Shown piece after piece: positions 1 to 8,250 of a DNA stretch of 23,313 bases. Numbering within the stretch: the stretch's first letter is position 1; each line of letters opens with the position of its first letter. The notes beneath the pieces are model-generated. The model did no database searches. It saw nothing but the letters and a program-made list of their open reading frames with translations, and was not told the origin of the DNA. Source of the DNA: Gallionellaceae bacterium UBA6222 (GTDB lineage: Bacteria; Pseudomonadota; Gammaproteobacteria; Burkholderiales; Gallionellaceae). Location: contig DISA01000030.1 in NCBI GenBank assembly GCA_002421915.1, positions 1-23,313 of the forward strand. The letters run 5' to 3'. A program made the translations under genes and the position numbers.

Positions 1-7
1 ATCGTTT

Positions 8-36
8 TTAACCGGACACTAGTGATGCTTTATAAC
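8..36 (+). promoter_or_regulatory. Possible sigma-70 promoter of the PAS gene
   Basis: A TTAACC -35-like hexamer at 8-13 lies 17 bases before a TATAAC -10-like hexamer at 31-36. It sits about 90 bases upstream of the well-supported start at 125. The fit is partial (4/6 in the -35) and rests on spacing and sequence alone. Confidence 0.3.
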
Positions 37-124
37 AAATTGACTACGCGGAATATAAATGTTTGGCATGCTATTTGCTGAATTTTGGGCGAGTATGATT
101 CCTCACTCAAAGGTGATAGTCAAA

Positions 125-751
125 ATGAATAGTGTAGAAAAAAATTTATCGGGACTGCCACCGGGGCATTTTCTCCGGCTCGGCGTAATTTTCTCGCTGG
201 TTTTCTGGTTGCTCGACAGTCTGATTGACAGCCTGTTCTTTACCGGCGAATCGTATTTCGCAAGCCTTCAGCCATCCGGCATGGAGCTTTACATGAGGCT
301 GGTGGCCTCGTTCCTGTTTATTGCTTTCGGTTTTATGGTATCCAAGTATGTGGACACAAACAACCGGTTGAATGAATACCTGGAACTGAACAGGCTGAAT
401 GAGCAAAAACGTTATAGGGCACTGCATGAGTTCGCGCCGGTTACCATCATTGTTCTGGATGCCAGGCTTAGGATCGTCGACTGGAACCGCGAGGCCGAGA
501 AGGTGCTTGGCTGGTGCCGATCCGATGTGATCGGGGCGAGAATATACGAGATCATGCTGCCTATTGAAGTTGAAACAGGGAAACGTTCCATCGATGACCT
601 GTTCGGGTGCGGGGGTAATTTGATCGGCCTCGGCATACCAAAAAATGGGCACAATATCCTGCTGGACTGGCATCACTCGCCGATCACGAACAGTGCGGGG
701 AAGCTGACCCACGTGATGCTGATGGGCACAGTGGTCAACCAAACGGTTTGA
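125..751 (+). CDS. Membrane-anchored PAS-domain protein without output domain
   Basis: This encodes a 208-residue protein with two hydrophobic segments (about residues 19-39 and 57-76), a short charged, Leu/Asn-rich linker (78-97) and one PAS-type sensor domain (about 98-205). The PAS fold is suggested by the stretch from EFAPVTIIVLDA through IVDWNREAEKVLGW to the DVIG turn. No kinase, GGDEF, EAL or methyl-accepting domain follows before the stop. The frame opens at 59, but I chose the ATG at 125 because an AAAGGTGA ribosome-binding site at 109-116 sits 8 bases upstream, whereas 59 has none. Only 24 bases separate it from the MshQ-like gene, so it probably leads the same transcript. The ligand and partner are unknown. 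It could be a sensory adaptor or a remnant of a larger sensor. The domain call is solid; the function is not. Confidence 0.8.
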   Translation: MNSVEKNLSGLPPGHFLRLGVIFSLVFWLLDSLIDSLFFTGESYFASLQPSGMELYMRLVASFLFIAFGFMVSKYVDTNNRLNEYLELNRLNEQKRYRALHEFAPVTIIVLDARLRIVDWNREAEKVLGWCRSDVIGARIYEIMLPIEVETGKRSIDDLFGCGGNLIGLGIPKNGHNILLDWHHSPITNSAGKLTHVMLMGTVVNQTV

Positions 752-775
752 CGTGGAAAACGAAAGGAAGGAAGT

Positions 776-3700
776 ATGAATGCGGCATGGCGTGACAGTA
801 CGGGTAGGGATGGCGAGGTCGGGCAGATTCGTGCTCCGGGACGAGTCATGAGCAGGCTCGCCAAGTTCTTTTTCCTGTTTTTGATTGCGGGCATGTGCAG
901 TCCCGGCACAGCACAGGCTGCAGCAAGAACCTACTTCATGTATTTAAATACTGGCACAGTACTGACCCAGCCTGCCGTAACTACCAATACCATCTGCCCG
1001 GTGGCTGCCGATACCGCTTTGGGCGCGGTTCCAGGAATCGGATTGATGGCGGATATCAAAGACGCAACCTGCGTTCCCGCAGTGAACAGGGATGTTCGTT
1101 GGACTGCTGCAACGACGCTTTCTCTGTATTACAACGGGGCGGGTTATGCGTCCGCGATGAATGTCGTGGGAACCAGCGTAGGCATTAGAGCAAGAGGAGT
1201 TGTCGCCGGCTCGATATTGACCGCCAACTTGTTTTATACAACATCGACCGGCGTCAAAGTGTATTTCACCGGTACGCCGGGCAGCGTGGCCGTTACTGCC
1301 GCCAGAGCCGATTACACCCTCAGTCTTGCCGGATTGTCTGCTACCAATATACCGGCCGGATCAAAGCTGGGCGTAGAGTTTTCATGGGTCAATGCCACCG
1401 GCATGCGATTGACGGTCAATCAGAGCGTCTTGAGCGATCAATTGATCGTGGATGAAACCGTGGCCGCACCTCCAACGCCCACCGTTGTCTCCATCAACTG
1501 TGTTGGCGCCTGTACGTCCAATGCAGCCAGCGTTTCCTGGGACGTTACCTTCAATACCAGCGTCACCGGCGTGAGCAGCGGCAACTTCACGCTGGTCAAT
1601 TCCGGGCTGGGCGGAGCGCCGGCGATCACCGGTGTGAGCGGCAGCGGCACGATATGGACGGTAACGGCAAGCACCGGGACGGGTACGGGTACGCTGGGGT
1701 TGGACATGAGCAACACCACGGGTGTAACGCCTGCCTTGACCAACCTGCCGTTCACCGGGCAGGTGTACACCTTGGACAGGACTGCGCCAGTCGTTTCTTC
1801 CATTGTGCGGGTCGATCTTTCGCCTACCGCTTTGGCAAGCGTTTCCTGGACGGTGACCTTCAGCGAAACCGTGACCGGCGTGGATGCGACCGATTTTGCG
1901 CTGGCTCAGGCCGGCAGCGTGAGCGGCGCGCTCATTACCGGTGTGACACCGGTCAGTGGCACGGTGTATACCGTCACGGCCAGCACGGGCACCGGCAACG
2001 GCACGCTGGGACTCAATCTGGCAGATAACGATTCCATTATTGATGCTGTGAGCAATCCGCTCGGCGGTACGGGAGCGGGCAACGGCGATTTCAGCGGGGA
2101 AACCTACAGCATGGTCAGGCCGGTAACCGTCACGGCCAGCCCAACGGCTTGTCTCAACGTCGCGGGCATCGGCACGATCGCATGGAATCCGGCAACGCTG
2201 GCCGGGCCTCTCGCCAGCGATAATGCTTACGCCACGGCATCGGTGAACGACAACCAGACGACCAACTATTTGCAGTGTACCGGCTACGGTTTTGCCATTC
2301 CCGCTGGCGCGACGATCAACGGCATCACCGTCAACGTCGAACGGAAGGCCAGCAACACCCTAGTTCGCGATGCGGCCATGCGGCTGGTGAAGGACGTGGC
2401 CGGTGTCGCTACCATTCAGGCGACGGATCGCTCCACGCTGACCAATTACACCACCGTGGATGTCATCGAGGCACACGGCGGTGCTGCCGACTTGTGGGGG
2501 GGAGCTTGGACTGCTGCCGATATCAACTCGGGCAATTTCGGCGCAGCTCTGGCATCGAGAAAGAACGGGACTACCGGCGGTGCGCGCACCGTCAGCGTGG
2601 ATCATATTTCGATCAGCATCGACTATACCGTGCCCACGCCGCTGGCCGAATACCGCATGGACGAGGCAAGCTGGAACGGCACGGCGAATGAAGCCGTCGA
2701 CAGTGGTGCCGGCGGTTTCAACGGCACTGCGGCGGGGCTGGTAACGAAGCCGACGACTGCAAATACCGGCCCGGCGATTGCCGGCAGCCCGGGCACCTGC
2801 CGCTACGGCGTGTTCAACCGCTCGAACAAGGATTACCTTGCGTTGCCTGCGGGCTTTCCAAACCTTGCGGCAACAGCGGGGGATTTTACGATCACGGCCT
2901 GGATCAACGTTGCCGACAACACCTTGCCCGGGCAGCGCATCCTCATCGATGACCAGGGCAATACCAGTCCGGGCGGTTGGGGCTTCAGTGTGGGTGAGAC
3001 AACTGCTTTCGGTGCGGGTGGCCTGCGTTTCTATTACCGGCAGCCCTCGGTCTATATTCTTGACACAGCCCCGATTCCGAGCAATCAGTGGTTATTCGTT
3101 GCCTTATCGGTACAGCTAGCCGCAGGTGCCAACGCCAGCACCGCGACGATCTATGCCTACAACACTGCTGGTACGCTGGTGACTTCCAACACCGGCACGT
3201 TCACTTGGACCGCGGGATCAGACCCGGGGCCGTCATCCATCGGTGGTGAAACAAATGCCTCGGGCGAGGGGACGAATGCATTTGGCTTCGGTGGCAATCT
3301 TGACGAGGTGCGCGTGTATCAGAAGGCGCTGAGCCAAGCCGCATTGGTTGCTATTGCGGCGCAGACTCATGTCTGCCCCATCAACGTACCCGACCACCTT
3401 GAGATTCAATCCAGCGGCAGCGGACTCACCTGTGCCGCCAGCACATTGACCATCAAGGCCTGTACCGATGCCGCCGTGCCCTGCGTAACACCTTATACGC
3501 TGGGTGTCAGCGGCACGCTGAGCGCGAGCGGCACGCCGACAGTGAACTGGGATGGCACCACCGGCGGGGCGGCGGGCGCCGACTTTGTGATCCCGAACGG
3601 CAGCAGCTCGGTGACCAAGGATGTGCAGGTCGTTACGGCGGGCAGCGTGGTGTTCGGCGTTTCATCCGCCACGCCCACGCCGGCCAACGCCACTGCCTGC

Positions 3701-5356
3701 AATTTCGGCACGCCTTCATGCACCTTCACGGCGAACACGGCGGGTTTCATCTTCTCCGATACCTCCAGCCCCGGCGATGTTTATACGATTCCCGCCCAGG
3801 TTTCCGGCACTGCCACCCCCACGCGCTATCTGCGCGCCGTGCAGGCTTCGACCACCAACCCGGCGGTCTGCACTCCGGCGATCATCAGCCAGACGGTTGG
3901 CGTGAACATGGGTTATACCTGCAACAATCCGGCATCGTGCCAGGCGGGCAATCTCACCACTATCAATGCGACGGCTGTTGCCCCCGGTGGCACGGCAGTC
4001 AGCCTGACTTTTGACGGCAACGGCTCCGCGCCCATCACCGCGCGCTACGATGACGCGGGGCAGATCACGCTCAACGCCAACAAGACTGTCACGCCATTCG
4101 GTGGTGCCACGGCAGTCGCGCTCAACGGCAGCAGCAATACCTTTGTGGTCGCACCGGCCTCGTTTTCAGTGACTGGTGTGACGGCAGGTCCGATCAAGGC
4201 GGGTAATCCGTTCAGTGCCACGGTTACGGCGCTGAATGCGCTCGGCAATGCAACCCCAAACTTTGGCAAGGAAACCGCACCCGAGGGAGCAACCTTGAGC
4301 AGCGTGCTGGCAATGGGTGCCGGGACCTGGGCGAATCCGGCGTTGGGTGGGGATGCGGTCATTCCGGGTGCTTCGTTCACGAACGGTGCGGCGACCGTGA
4401 CTACCCTGACCTGGGGTGAGGTGGGCGAGATCAATCTGCAAGCCGACTTGACCGGCGCCTCTTATCTGGGCTCGGGCTTGACCGCCACCGGGTCGACGAC
4501 CGCGAGTACCTTGTTCATTCCGGACCATTACATCACGGAGATCATCTCCGCCTCCGGCGTGCCGTTTGCCTGCCCGGGTGGGTTGACGGTGTGCCCGTCG
4601 AACCCGACCGAGGCCAGCGGGATGGTGTATTCCGGCCAACCGTTCAGCGTCAAAGTCACGGCACAGAATCTGGCCGATTCGACGACAAGCAACTATCAGG
4701 GTGCATATGCTCAGGACGTGACATTGAGTGGCGTGGGGGCAGCGGGCTCATTGTCCAATCCGCTGCTGTTGGCGTCCAATTTCGCGGGAGGTGCCGGAAC
4801 GACGACATCGTTGCCCGCGTACACCTTCACTGCCGCGGGACCGACAGATCCGGCAGACGTTGCTTTGCATGCAGCCGGGACTGGGGCCAGTTCTGCAATC
4901 GCCTCTTCGGGTGCAGGGGAAGGCGCGCTGAAAGTGGTGAGCGGCCGGGCGAAGGTTGGCAACGCCTATGGCTCGGAAAAGCTGGCTTTATCCATGGTCG
5001 CACTGGTGCAGTATTACGGCGAGGTCGAGCCGGGAGTGATGGACTGGATGACCAGTCCCACCGACAGCGTAACGAATCTGACGCTCAATTTATCCAACTA
5101 CCAGTGCAAAACCGGATGCCCGTGGACAACGGCGGCCACGCCTCCGGGCGGTTCGGTCAGTGCGGGGCAGTTGTCATTTATATTGAGTGCGCCGACCGGT
5201 GGTGGAACGGGCAATGTGGATGCGGGGATCAGTGGCCCGAACTATCTGTTGACGGGTGGTAATGGCGCAGGCGTCGATCCGAGTATTGCCGGGACGGCGG
5301 TTTTCGGCATCTATCGTGGGAACAGATCTATCATTTACCAGCGCGAAGCGTACTGA
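776..5356 (+). CDS. mshQ: MshQ-like giant surface protein (Ig-like, LamG-like, DUF6701-type C-terminus)
   Basis: A 1526-residue exported protein. A signal peptide runs from about residue 25 (MSRLAKFFF) to the AQA site near residue 48. The mature part has these regions: an N-terminal region (50-230); two tandem Ig-like modules of about 105-110 residues (232-335 and 336-447) sharing an ASVSW-VTF-VTGV pattern and ending in VYTLDRTAP or the related TYSM; a beta-rich domain (448-617) with an IPAGATINGI motif; a LamG/concanavalin-like domain (about 620-862) with the FTITAWI signature; and a long MshQ/DUF6701-like region (866-1526) ending in GIYRGNRSIIYQREAY. MshQ closes many MSHA loci and is thought to be surface-exposed; the exact role is unsettled. 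The ATG at 776 has a strong AAGGAAGGAAG site immediately upstream. The ATG at 848 would remove a 24-residue leader before the signal peptide but has a poor site. Here the gene precedes mshI instead of following mshP. Confidence 0.85.
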   Translation: MNAAWRDSTGRDGEVGQIRAPGRVMSRLAKFFFLFLIAGMCSPGTAQAAARTYFMYLNTGTVLTQPAVTTNTICPVAADTALGAVPGIGLMADIKDATCVPAVNRDVRWTAATTLSLYYNGAGYASAMNVVGTSVGIRARGVVAGSILTANLFYTTSTGVKVYFTGTPGSVAVTAARADYTLSLAGLSATNIPAGSKLGVEFSWVNATGMRLTVNQSVLSDQLIVDETVAAPPTPTVVSINCVGACTSNAASVSWDVTFNTSVTGVSSGNFTLVNSGLGGAPAITGVSGSGTIWTVTASTGTGTGTLGLDMSNTTGVTPALTNLPFTGQVYTLDRTAPVVSSIVRVDLSPTALASVSWTVTFSETVTGVDATDFALAQAGSVSGALITGVTPVSGTVYTVTASTGTGNGTLGLNLADNDSIIDAVSNPLGGTGAGNGDFSGETYSMVRPVTVTASPTACLNVAGIGTIAWNPATLAGPLASDNAYATASVNDNQTTNYLQCTGYGFAIPAGATINGITVNVERKASNTLVRDAAMRLVKDVAGVATIQATDRSTLTNYTTVDVIEAHGGAADLWGGAWTAADINSGNFGAALASRKNGTTGGARTVSVDHISISIDYTVPTPLAEYRMDEASWNGTANEAVDSGAGGFNGTAAGLVTKPTTANTGPAIAGSPGTCRYGVFNRSNKDYLALPAGFPNLAATAGDFTITAWINVADNTLPGQRILIDDQGNTSPGGWGFSVGETTAFGAGGLRFYYRQPSVYILDTAPIPSNQWLFVALSVQLAAGANASTATIYAYNTAGTLVTSNTGTFTWTAGSDPGPSSIGGETNASGEGTNAFGFGGNLDEVRVYQKALSQAALVAIAAQTHVCPINVPDHLEIQSSGSGLTCAASTLTIKACTDAAVPCVTPYTLGVSGTLSASGTPTVNWDGTTGGAAGADFVIPNGSSSVTKDVQVVTAGSVVFGVSSATPTPANATACNFGTPSCTFTANTAGFIFSDTSSPGDVYTIPAQVSGTATPTRYLRAVQASTTNPAVCTPAIISQTVGVNMGYTCNNPASCQAGNLTTINATAVAPGGTAVSLTFDGNGSAPITARYDDAGQITLNANKTVTPFGGATAVALNGSSNTFVVAPASFSVTGVTAGPIKAGNPFSATVTALNALGNATPNFGKETAPEGATLSSVLAMGAGTWANPALGGDAVIPGASFTNGAATVTTLTWGEVGEINLQADLTGASYLGSGLTATGSTTASTLFIPDHYITEIISASGVPFACPGGLTVCPSNPTEASGMVYSGQPFSVKVTAQNLADSTTSNYQGAYAQDVTLSGVGAAGSLSNPLLLASNFAGGAGTTTSLPAYTFTAAGPTDPADVALHAAGTGASSAIASSGAGEGALKVVSGRAKVGNAYGSEKLALSMVALVQYYGEVEPGVMDWMTSPTDSVTNLTLNLSNYQCKTGCPWTTAATPPGGSVSAGQLSFILSAPTGGGTGNVDAGISGPNYLLTGGNGAGVDPSIAGTAVFGIYRGNRSIIYQREAY

Positions 5357-5422
5357 TGGATGTCGGGATTCGGTCAGGCGACCATGCGGCGGGTATCGCC
5401 GTTTTGATATCGGGTGTCAGGA

Positions 5423-5465
5423 AAATGTCGAATTCCGGCCAAAAGATGCCGAAGGTGCGACATTT
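5423..5465. promoter_or_regulatory. Inverted repeat in the mshQ-mshI leader
   Basis: AAATGTCG at 5423-5430 is exactly reverse-complementary to CGACATTT at 5458-5465. Inside it, CGGC and GCCG can pair again around a CAAAAGAT loop, giving a two-level hairpin. It has no T-tract, so it does not look like an intrinsic terminator. It could be an mRNA structure, a processing site or a regulator-binding palindrome. Only the pairing is visible. Confidence 0.4.
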
Positions 5466-5481
5466 CATGGAGGAATATTTC

Positions 5482-5510
5482 TTGACAGCAATGGGTTAGT
5501 TCTTTAAGTT
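5482..5510 (+). promoter_or_regulatory. Weak candidate promoter just before mshI
   Basis: A perfect TTGACA at 5482-5487 is followed after 17 bases by TAAGTT at 5505-5510, which matches the -10 consensus at 3 of 6 positions. Transcription would start about 4 bases before the mshI ATG, giving a nearly leaderless mRNA. That would fit the absence of a ribosome-binding site there, but chance is a fair alternative. Confidence 0.25.
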
Positions 5511-5520
5511 CGCGCAAATT

Positions 5521-6477
5521 ATGGCATTAAGCAATCTTTTTTCTCTATTCAAGGGTGGCAGCCGCGAAGTCGGCTGGACTTCGGCGACTTTTGGAAATAA
5601 AGGGGCGTATATCGCGCAGGCGAAATATGTTGGCACTCGTCCGCAAATTACGCGTTGCGCCTTTTACCCGGTACAGGAGATGAATTCCGCCGCGCTCGAA
5701 AAGATCCGCAAAGAGATATTGCCGGAGAATGCGCGCTTTACCACCCTGCTTGCCGCCAATGAATACCAGTTGATGATGGTGGAGGCGCCGAATGTGCCCG
5801 TGGATGAACTGAAGACCGCGATCCGCTGGAAGATCAAGGATTCGCTCAGTTATCACGTGGATGACGCGACCGTTGATGTGTTGCAGATTCCGACCGGCAA
5901 ATACGGCAGCGAACGCCCGCAATCGCTGTATGCGATTGCGGCCTCGAATGAAACTATCCGCAGGCGGATCAATTTGTTTGAGAAGGCCAGGATCGATCTT
6001 TCCGTGATCGATATTCCGGAAACCGCGCAGCGCAACATCGCGGCGCTGTACGAGACGGAAGGCCGCGGGCTGGCCTTGCTGGCATTCAATGACGAGGGTG
6101 GTCTGCTCACCATCACCAGCGACGGTGAATTGTTTCTGGCGCGGCGCATCGATATTTCGATCGGGCAACTGTCCGATGCCGACGAGAATTTGCGCCGGCA
6201 GTCGCGGGAGCGTGTCGAACTGGAAGTGCAGCGCTCGCTGGATTATTTTGACCGGCAGTTTCATCACATTTCGATCAATCGAATGCTGGTATCAGCCCCG
6301 GACGAGTTGGGGCTTGCGCAGTTGCTGGGTGAAAATCTCGGGCTGCCGGTCGAGGCGCTGGATCTGGCGCAGGGAATGGACGTTATTGGTGTGCCAGAGC
6401 TGGCGGACAGCGAATTTGCGAGCTATGCGCTGCATGCGCTGGGCGCGGCCCTGCGCCAGGAGAAGAAGGCGTTATGA
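5521..6477 (+). CDS. mshI: MSHA biogenesis protein MshI (PilM-like)
   Basis: A 318-residue cytoplasmic protein of the PilM/MshI type. In type IV pilus systems this is the actin-fold subunit on the inner face of the membrane that binds the short N-terminal tail of the PilN partner. The sequence has the family pattern: an opening VGW stretch, a region around LLAANEYQLMMVEAP and ELKTAIRWKIKDSL, and later DIPETAQRNIAALYE. It has no signal peptide or membrane segment. The gene follows a 164-base gap after mshQ and overlaps the next gene by the ATGA motif. The ATG at 5521 lacks a recognisable ribosome-binding site. A GGAGGAA site does occur at 5469-5475, but it leads into a short in-frame stretch ending in TAG at 5497-5499. 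The family assignment is good; the exact start is slightly less certain. Confidence 0.88.
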   Translation: MALSNLFSLFKGGSREVGWTSATFGNKGAYIAQAKYVGTRPQITRCAFYPVQEMNSAALEKIRKEILPENARFTTLLAANEYQLMMVEAPNVPVDELKTAIRWKIKDSLSYHVDDATVDVLQIPTGKYGSERPQSLYAIAASNETIRRRINLFEKARIDLSVIDIPETAQRNIAALYETEGRGLALLAFNDEGGLLTITSDGELFLARRIDISIGQLSDADENLRRQSRERVELEVQRSLDYFDRQFHHISINRMLVSAPDELGLAQLLGENLGLPVEALDLAQGMDVIGVPELADSEFASYALHALGAALRQEKKAL

Positions 6478-7100
6478 GCCAGCAGATCAATCTGTTCAAT
6501 CCGATCTTCCTCAAGCAGAGAAAATATTTTTCTGTGGTGACGATGTTGCAGGCGCTGCTGCTGATCGTGCTTGGGTCGATGTTGTTTTACGGTTACGCGT
6601 GGTATCAGGTGCGTGAACTCGCGAAGCAGACTTTGGAGATGACCAGGCGTTATGAGGCGGAGCAGAAGCGCATGGTCAATTACGCCAACGAATTTTCACC
6701 GCAGCGCGCGAAGCAGATGCTGGATGACGAGTTGAAGGCGCTTGAAGCACAGATGGGCACGCAGGACACTTTGTTGAATACGCTCAAGAGCGGGGCGATC
6801 GGCAATACCCAGGGCTATTCCGAATATCTGCGCGCCTTTGCGCGACAATCGGTGCGCGGGCTGTGGCTGACCGGTTTCAACATCACCGGCGACGGTGCAC
6901 AGATAAGTTTGCAGGGGGCGGTGACCAATCCGCAGTTGTTGCCTGCCTATATTCAGCGCATGAACCGTGAGCCGGTGATGCGCGGCAAGTCTTTTGCGGC
7001 GCTGCAAATGAAACAGCCGGCGCCGGTCGATAACCAGCCGGTCACCGGGTACGTGGAATTCGGCCTGCAATCGGTTGCGGTGGAGGGGGCGGTAAAGTGA
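6474..7100 (+). CDS. PilN-type inner-membrane pilus assembly protein (MshI2-like)
   Basis: A 208-residue bitopic membrane protein. It opens with SQQINLFNPIFLKQRKYFS, which matches the INLxNP tail by which PilN proteins bind PilM/MshI. A single membrane segment follows at about residues 25-45, then a coiled stretch (about 46-100), and a C-terminal periplasmic domain with the SVRGLWLTGFNITGDG pattern of PilN. The usual PilN length is about 180-210 residues. The start overlaps the mshI stop and the end overlaps mshJ, so the three are probably co-translated to fixed proportions. It should form the PilN half of the PilN/PilO-like periplasmic platform with MshJ. In some MSHA loci this position is named mshI2; I leave the symbol blank because usage varies. 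Confidence 0.85.
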   Translation: MSQQINLFNPIFLKQRKYFSVVTMLQALLLIVLGSMLFYGYAWYQVRELAKQTLEMTRRYEAEQKRMVNYANEFSPQRAKQMLDDELKALEAQMGTQDTLLNTLKSGAIGNTQGYSEYLRAFARQSVRGLWLTGFNITGDGAQISLQGAVTNPQLLPAYIQRMNREPVMRGKSFAALQMKQPAPVDNQPVTGYVEFGLQSVAVEGAVK

Positions 7101-7768
7101 TTAAAGAGCGCTGGAATCAGCTGGTGGCAAAGGTGGACGGGATGTCGCTGCGCGAACGCGCGCTGGTCTTTGCCGCCGCCGCGTTTGGCCTGGTCACGCT
7201 CATCAACACTCTTTTCCTTGATCCCCTGTTGGCACAGCAGAAACGCCTGTCCTCCCAAGTGGTGCAGCAGCAGGAAAAAATGAAGGAGGTTCAGTCACAG
7301 CTGGCAGCGATGTTGCAGGCGAAGCAGGCCGACAAGGATGCGCCGCAGCGCGAGCGCATCCGCCAGCTGCGCGAGCGCATCGCGCAGGGTGATACCTATT
7401 TGAAAGAAACGCAGGACAAGCTGGTGCCACCGGATAAGATGGCGCATCTGCTGGGGCAGGTACTGGCCAAGAATGACGGTTTGCAGATGGTGGCGCTCAA
7501 CACTTTGCCGGTGTCGAGTTTCATTGAACCGGCAGCAGGCAGTGCACAGTCCGGGGCATCGGGCGGCAGACAGATATACAAACACGGCGTGCAAATCACC
7601 GTGCGCGGCAGTTATGCCGATCTGACGCAATATCTGCAAACACTGGAACGTTTGCCGACCCGGATGTTCTGGGGCATGGCGAAAATGAACGTGGTGAAGT
7701 ATCCGCAAGCGGAGTTGACGCTGACCCTTTACACCTTGAGCTTGGACGAGATATGGCTGCAAGTTTGA
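7097..7768 (+). CDS. mshJ: MSHA biogenesis protein MshJ (PilO-like)
   Basis: A 223-residue bitopic inner-membrane protein of the PilO/GspM-like type. Features are a short cytoplasmic N-terminus with the SLRERALVF motif typical of MshJ, one membrane segment (about residues 21-40), a long predicted coiled coil (about 42-115, rich in Gln, Glu and Lys) and a small C-terminal domain starting near LVPPDKMAHLLGQVL. The start is GTG at 7097, inside the TGA stop of the previous gene, with a purine-rich GGAGGGGGCGG site at 7082-7092. The end overlaps mshK by 16 bases. It should pair with the PilN-like protein in the periplasm to join the inner-membrane platform to the secretin. Confidence 0.87.
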   Translation: MIKERWNQLVAKVDGMSLRERALVFAAAAFGLVTLINTLFLDPLLAQQKRLSSQVVQQQEKMKEVQSQLAAMLQAKQADKDAPQRERIRQLRERIAQGDTYLKETQDKLVPPDKMAHLLGQVLAKNDGLQMVALNTLPVSSFIEPAAGSAQSGASGGRQIYKHGVQITVRGSYADLTQYLQTLERLPTRMFWGMAKMNVVKYPQAELTLTLYTLSLDEIWLQV

Positions 7769-8250
7769 AAAGCTTCTTGCCTTTGCTGATGGCTGCGCTG
7801 CTTGGTAGCAGTGCCTGGGCAGCCGAGTCGCTGGATGATCCGACCCGCCCGGCATTTGATCTGGTTCCCGGCCTGTCCGGCCAGAGCGGAACATCGATTG
7901 CGGTGCCGGCAGCCCCGAAGGGCTTGCAGTCGGTTATCCTTTCGACCAAACGCGAGGCTGCCATCATCAATGGTGTGGAAGTTGAGGTCGGGCAGAAATA
8001 TGGTGATGCAACCCTGACTGTGGTGAACGAAACGTGTGTGGTGCTGATGGGGCCGCAAGGACGCCAGGTGATGCACATGTTTCCGACCGTGAATCTGTCG
8101 AAGACGGAACTGGCCTGTGTCGGGCGCAGCGGTTTGCAGACCATCCGTAAAGTATCCGTTAAGAAAAAACCAAGGAAAAAAACCGTACCAGCCAGGAAGA
8201 AGGTTGTGACTTGCGCGGAAGATGAGACCAAAAAGGGGAGCGGGAAATGA
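7753..8250 (+). CDS. mshK: MSHA biogenesis protein MshK (PilP-like)
   Basis: A 165-residue periplasmic protein. A signal peptide (about residues 1-23, ending SSAWA) is followed by the DDPTRPA motif characteristic of MshK and a small beta-rich domain (about 45-115) with the ILSTKREAAIINGVEVEVGQKYGDATL pattern; the longest identical family block is the AIINGVEVEVGQ part. A basic Lys/Arg-rich tail (about 133-150) then occurs, which is unusual for a periplasmic protein and might bind the peptidoglycan or other anionic surfaces. It is the likely counterpart of PilP, bridging MshJ and the PilN-like protein to the MshL secretin. It starts inside mshJ and ends in an ATGA overlap with mshL. Confidence 0.85.
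   Translation: MAASLKSFLPLLMAALLGSSAWAAESLDDPTRPAFDLVPGLSGQSGTSIAVPAAPKGLQSVILSTKREAAIINGVEVEVGQKYGDATLTVVNETCVVLMGPQGRQVMHMFPTVNLSKTELACVGRSGLQTIRKVSVKKKPRKKTVPARKKVVTCAEDETKKGSGK

Noticed and set aside
4591..5262. 223-codon plus-strand frame, Arg/Gly-rich
   Set aside because: Shadow frame of the GC-rich mshQ gene; composition is that of an out-of-frame translation and no start signal is present.
5357..5520. c-di-GMP (GEMM) riboswitch before mshI
   Set aside because: The hairpin does not carry the conserved GEMM sequence blocks; pilus context alone is not enough.
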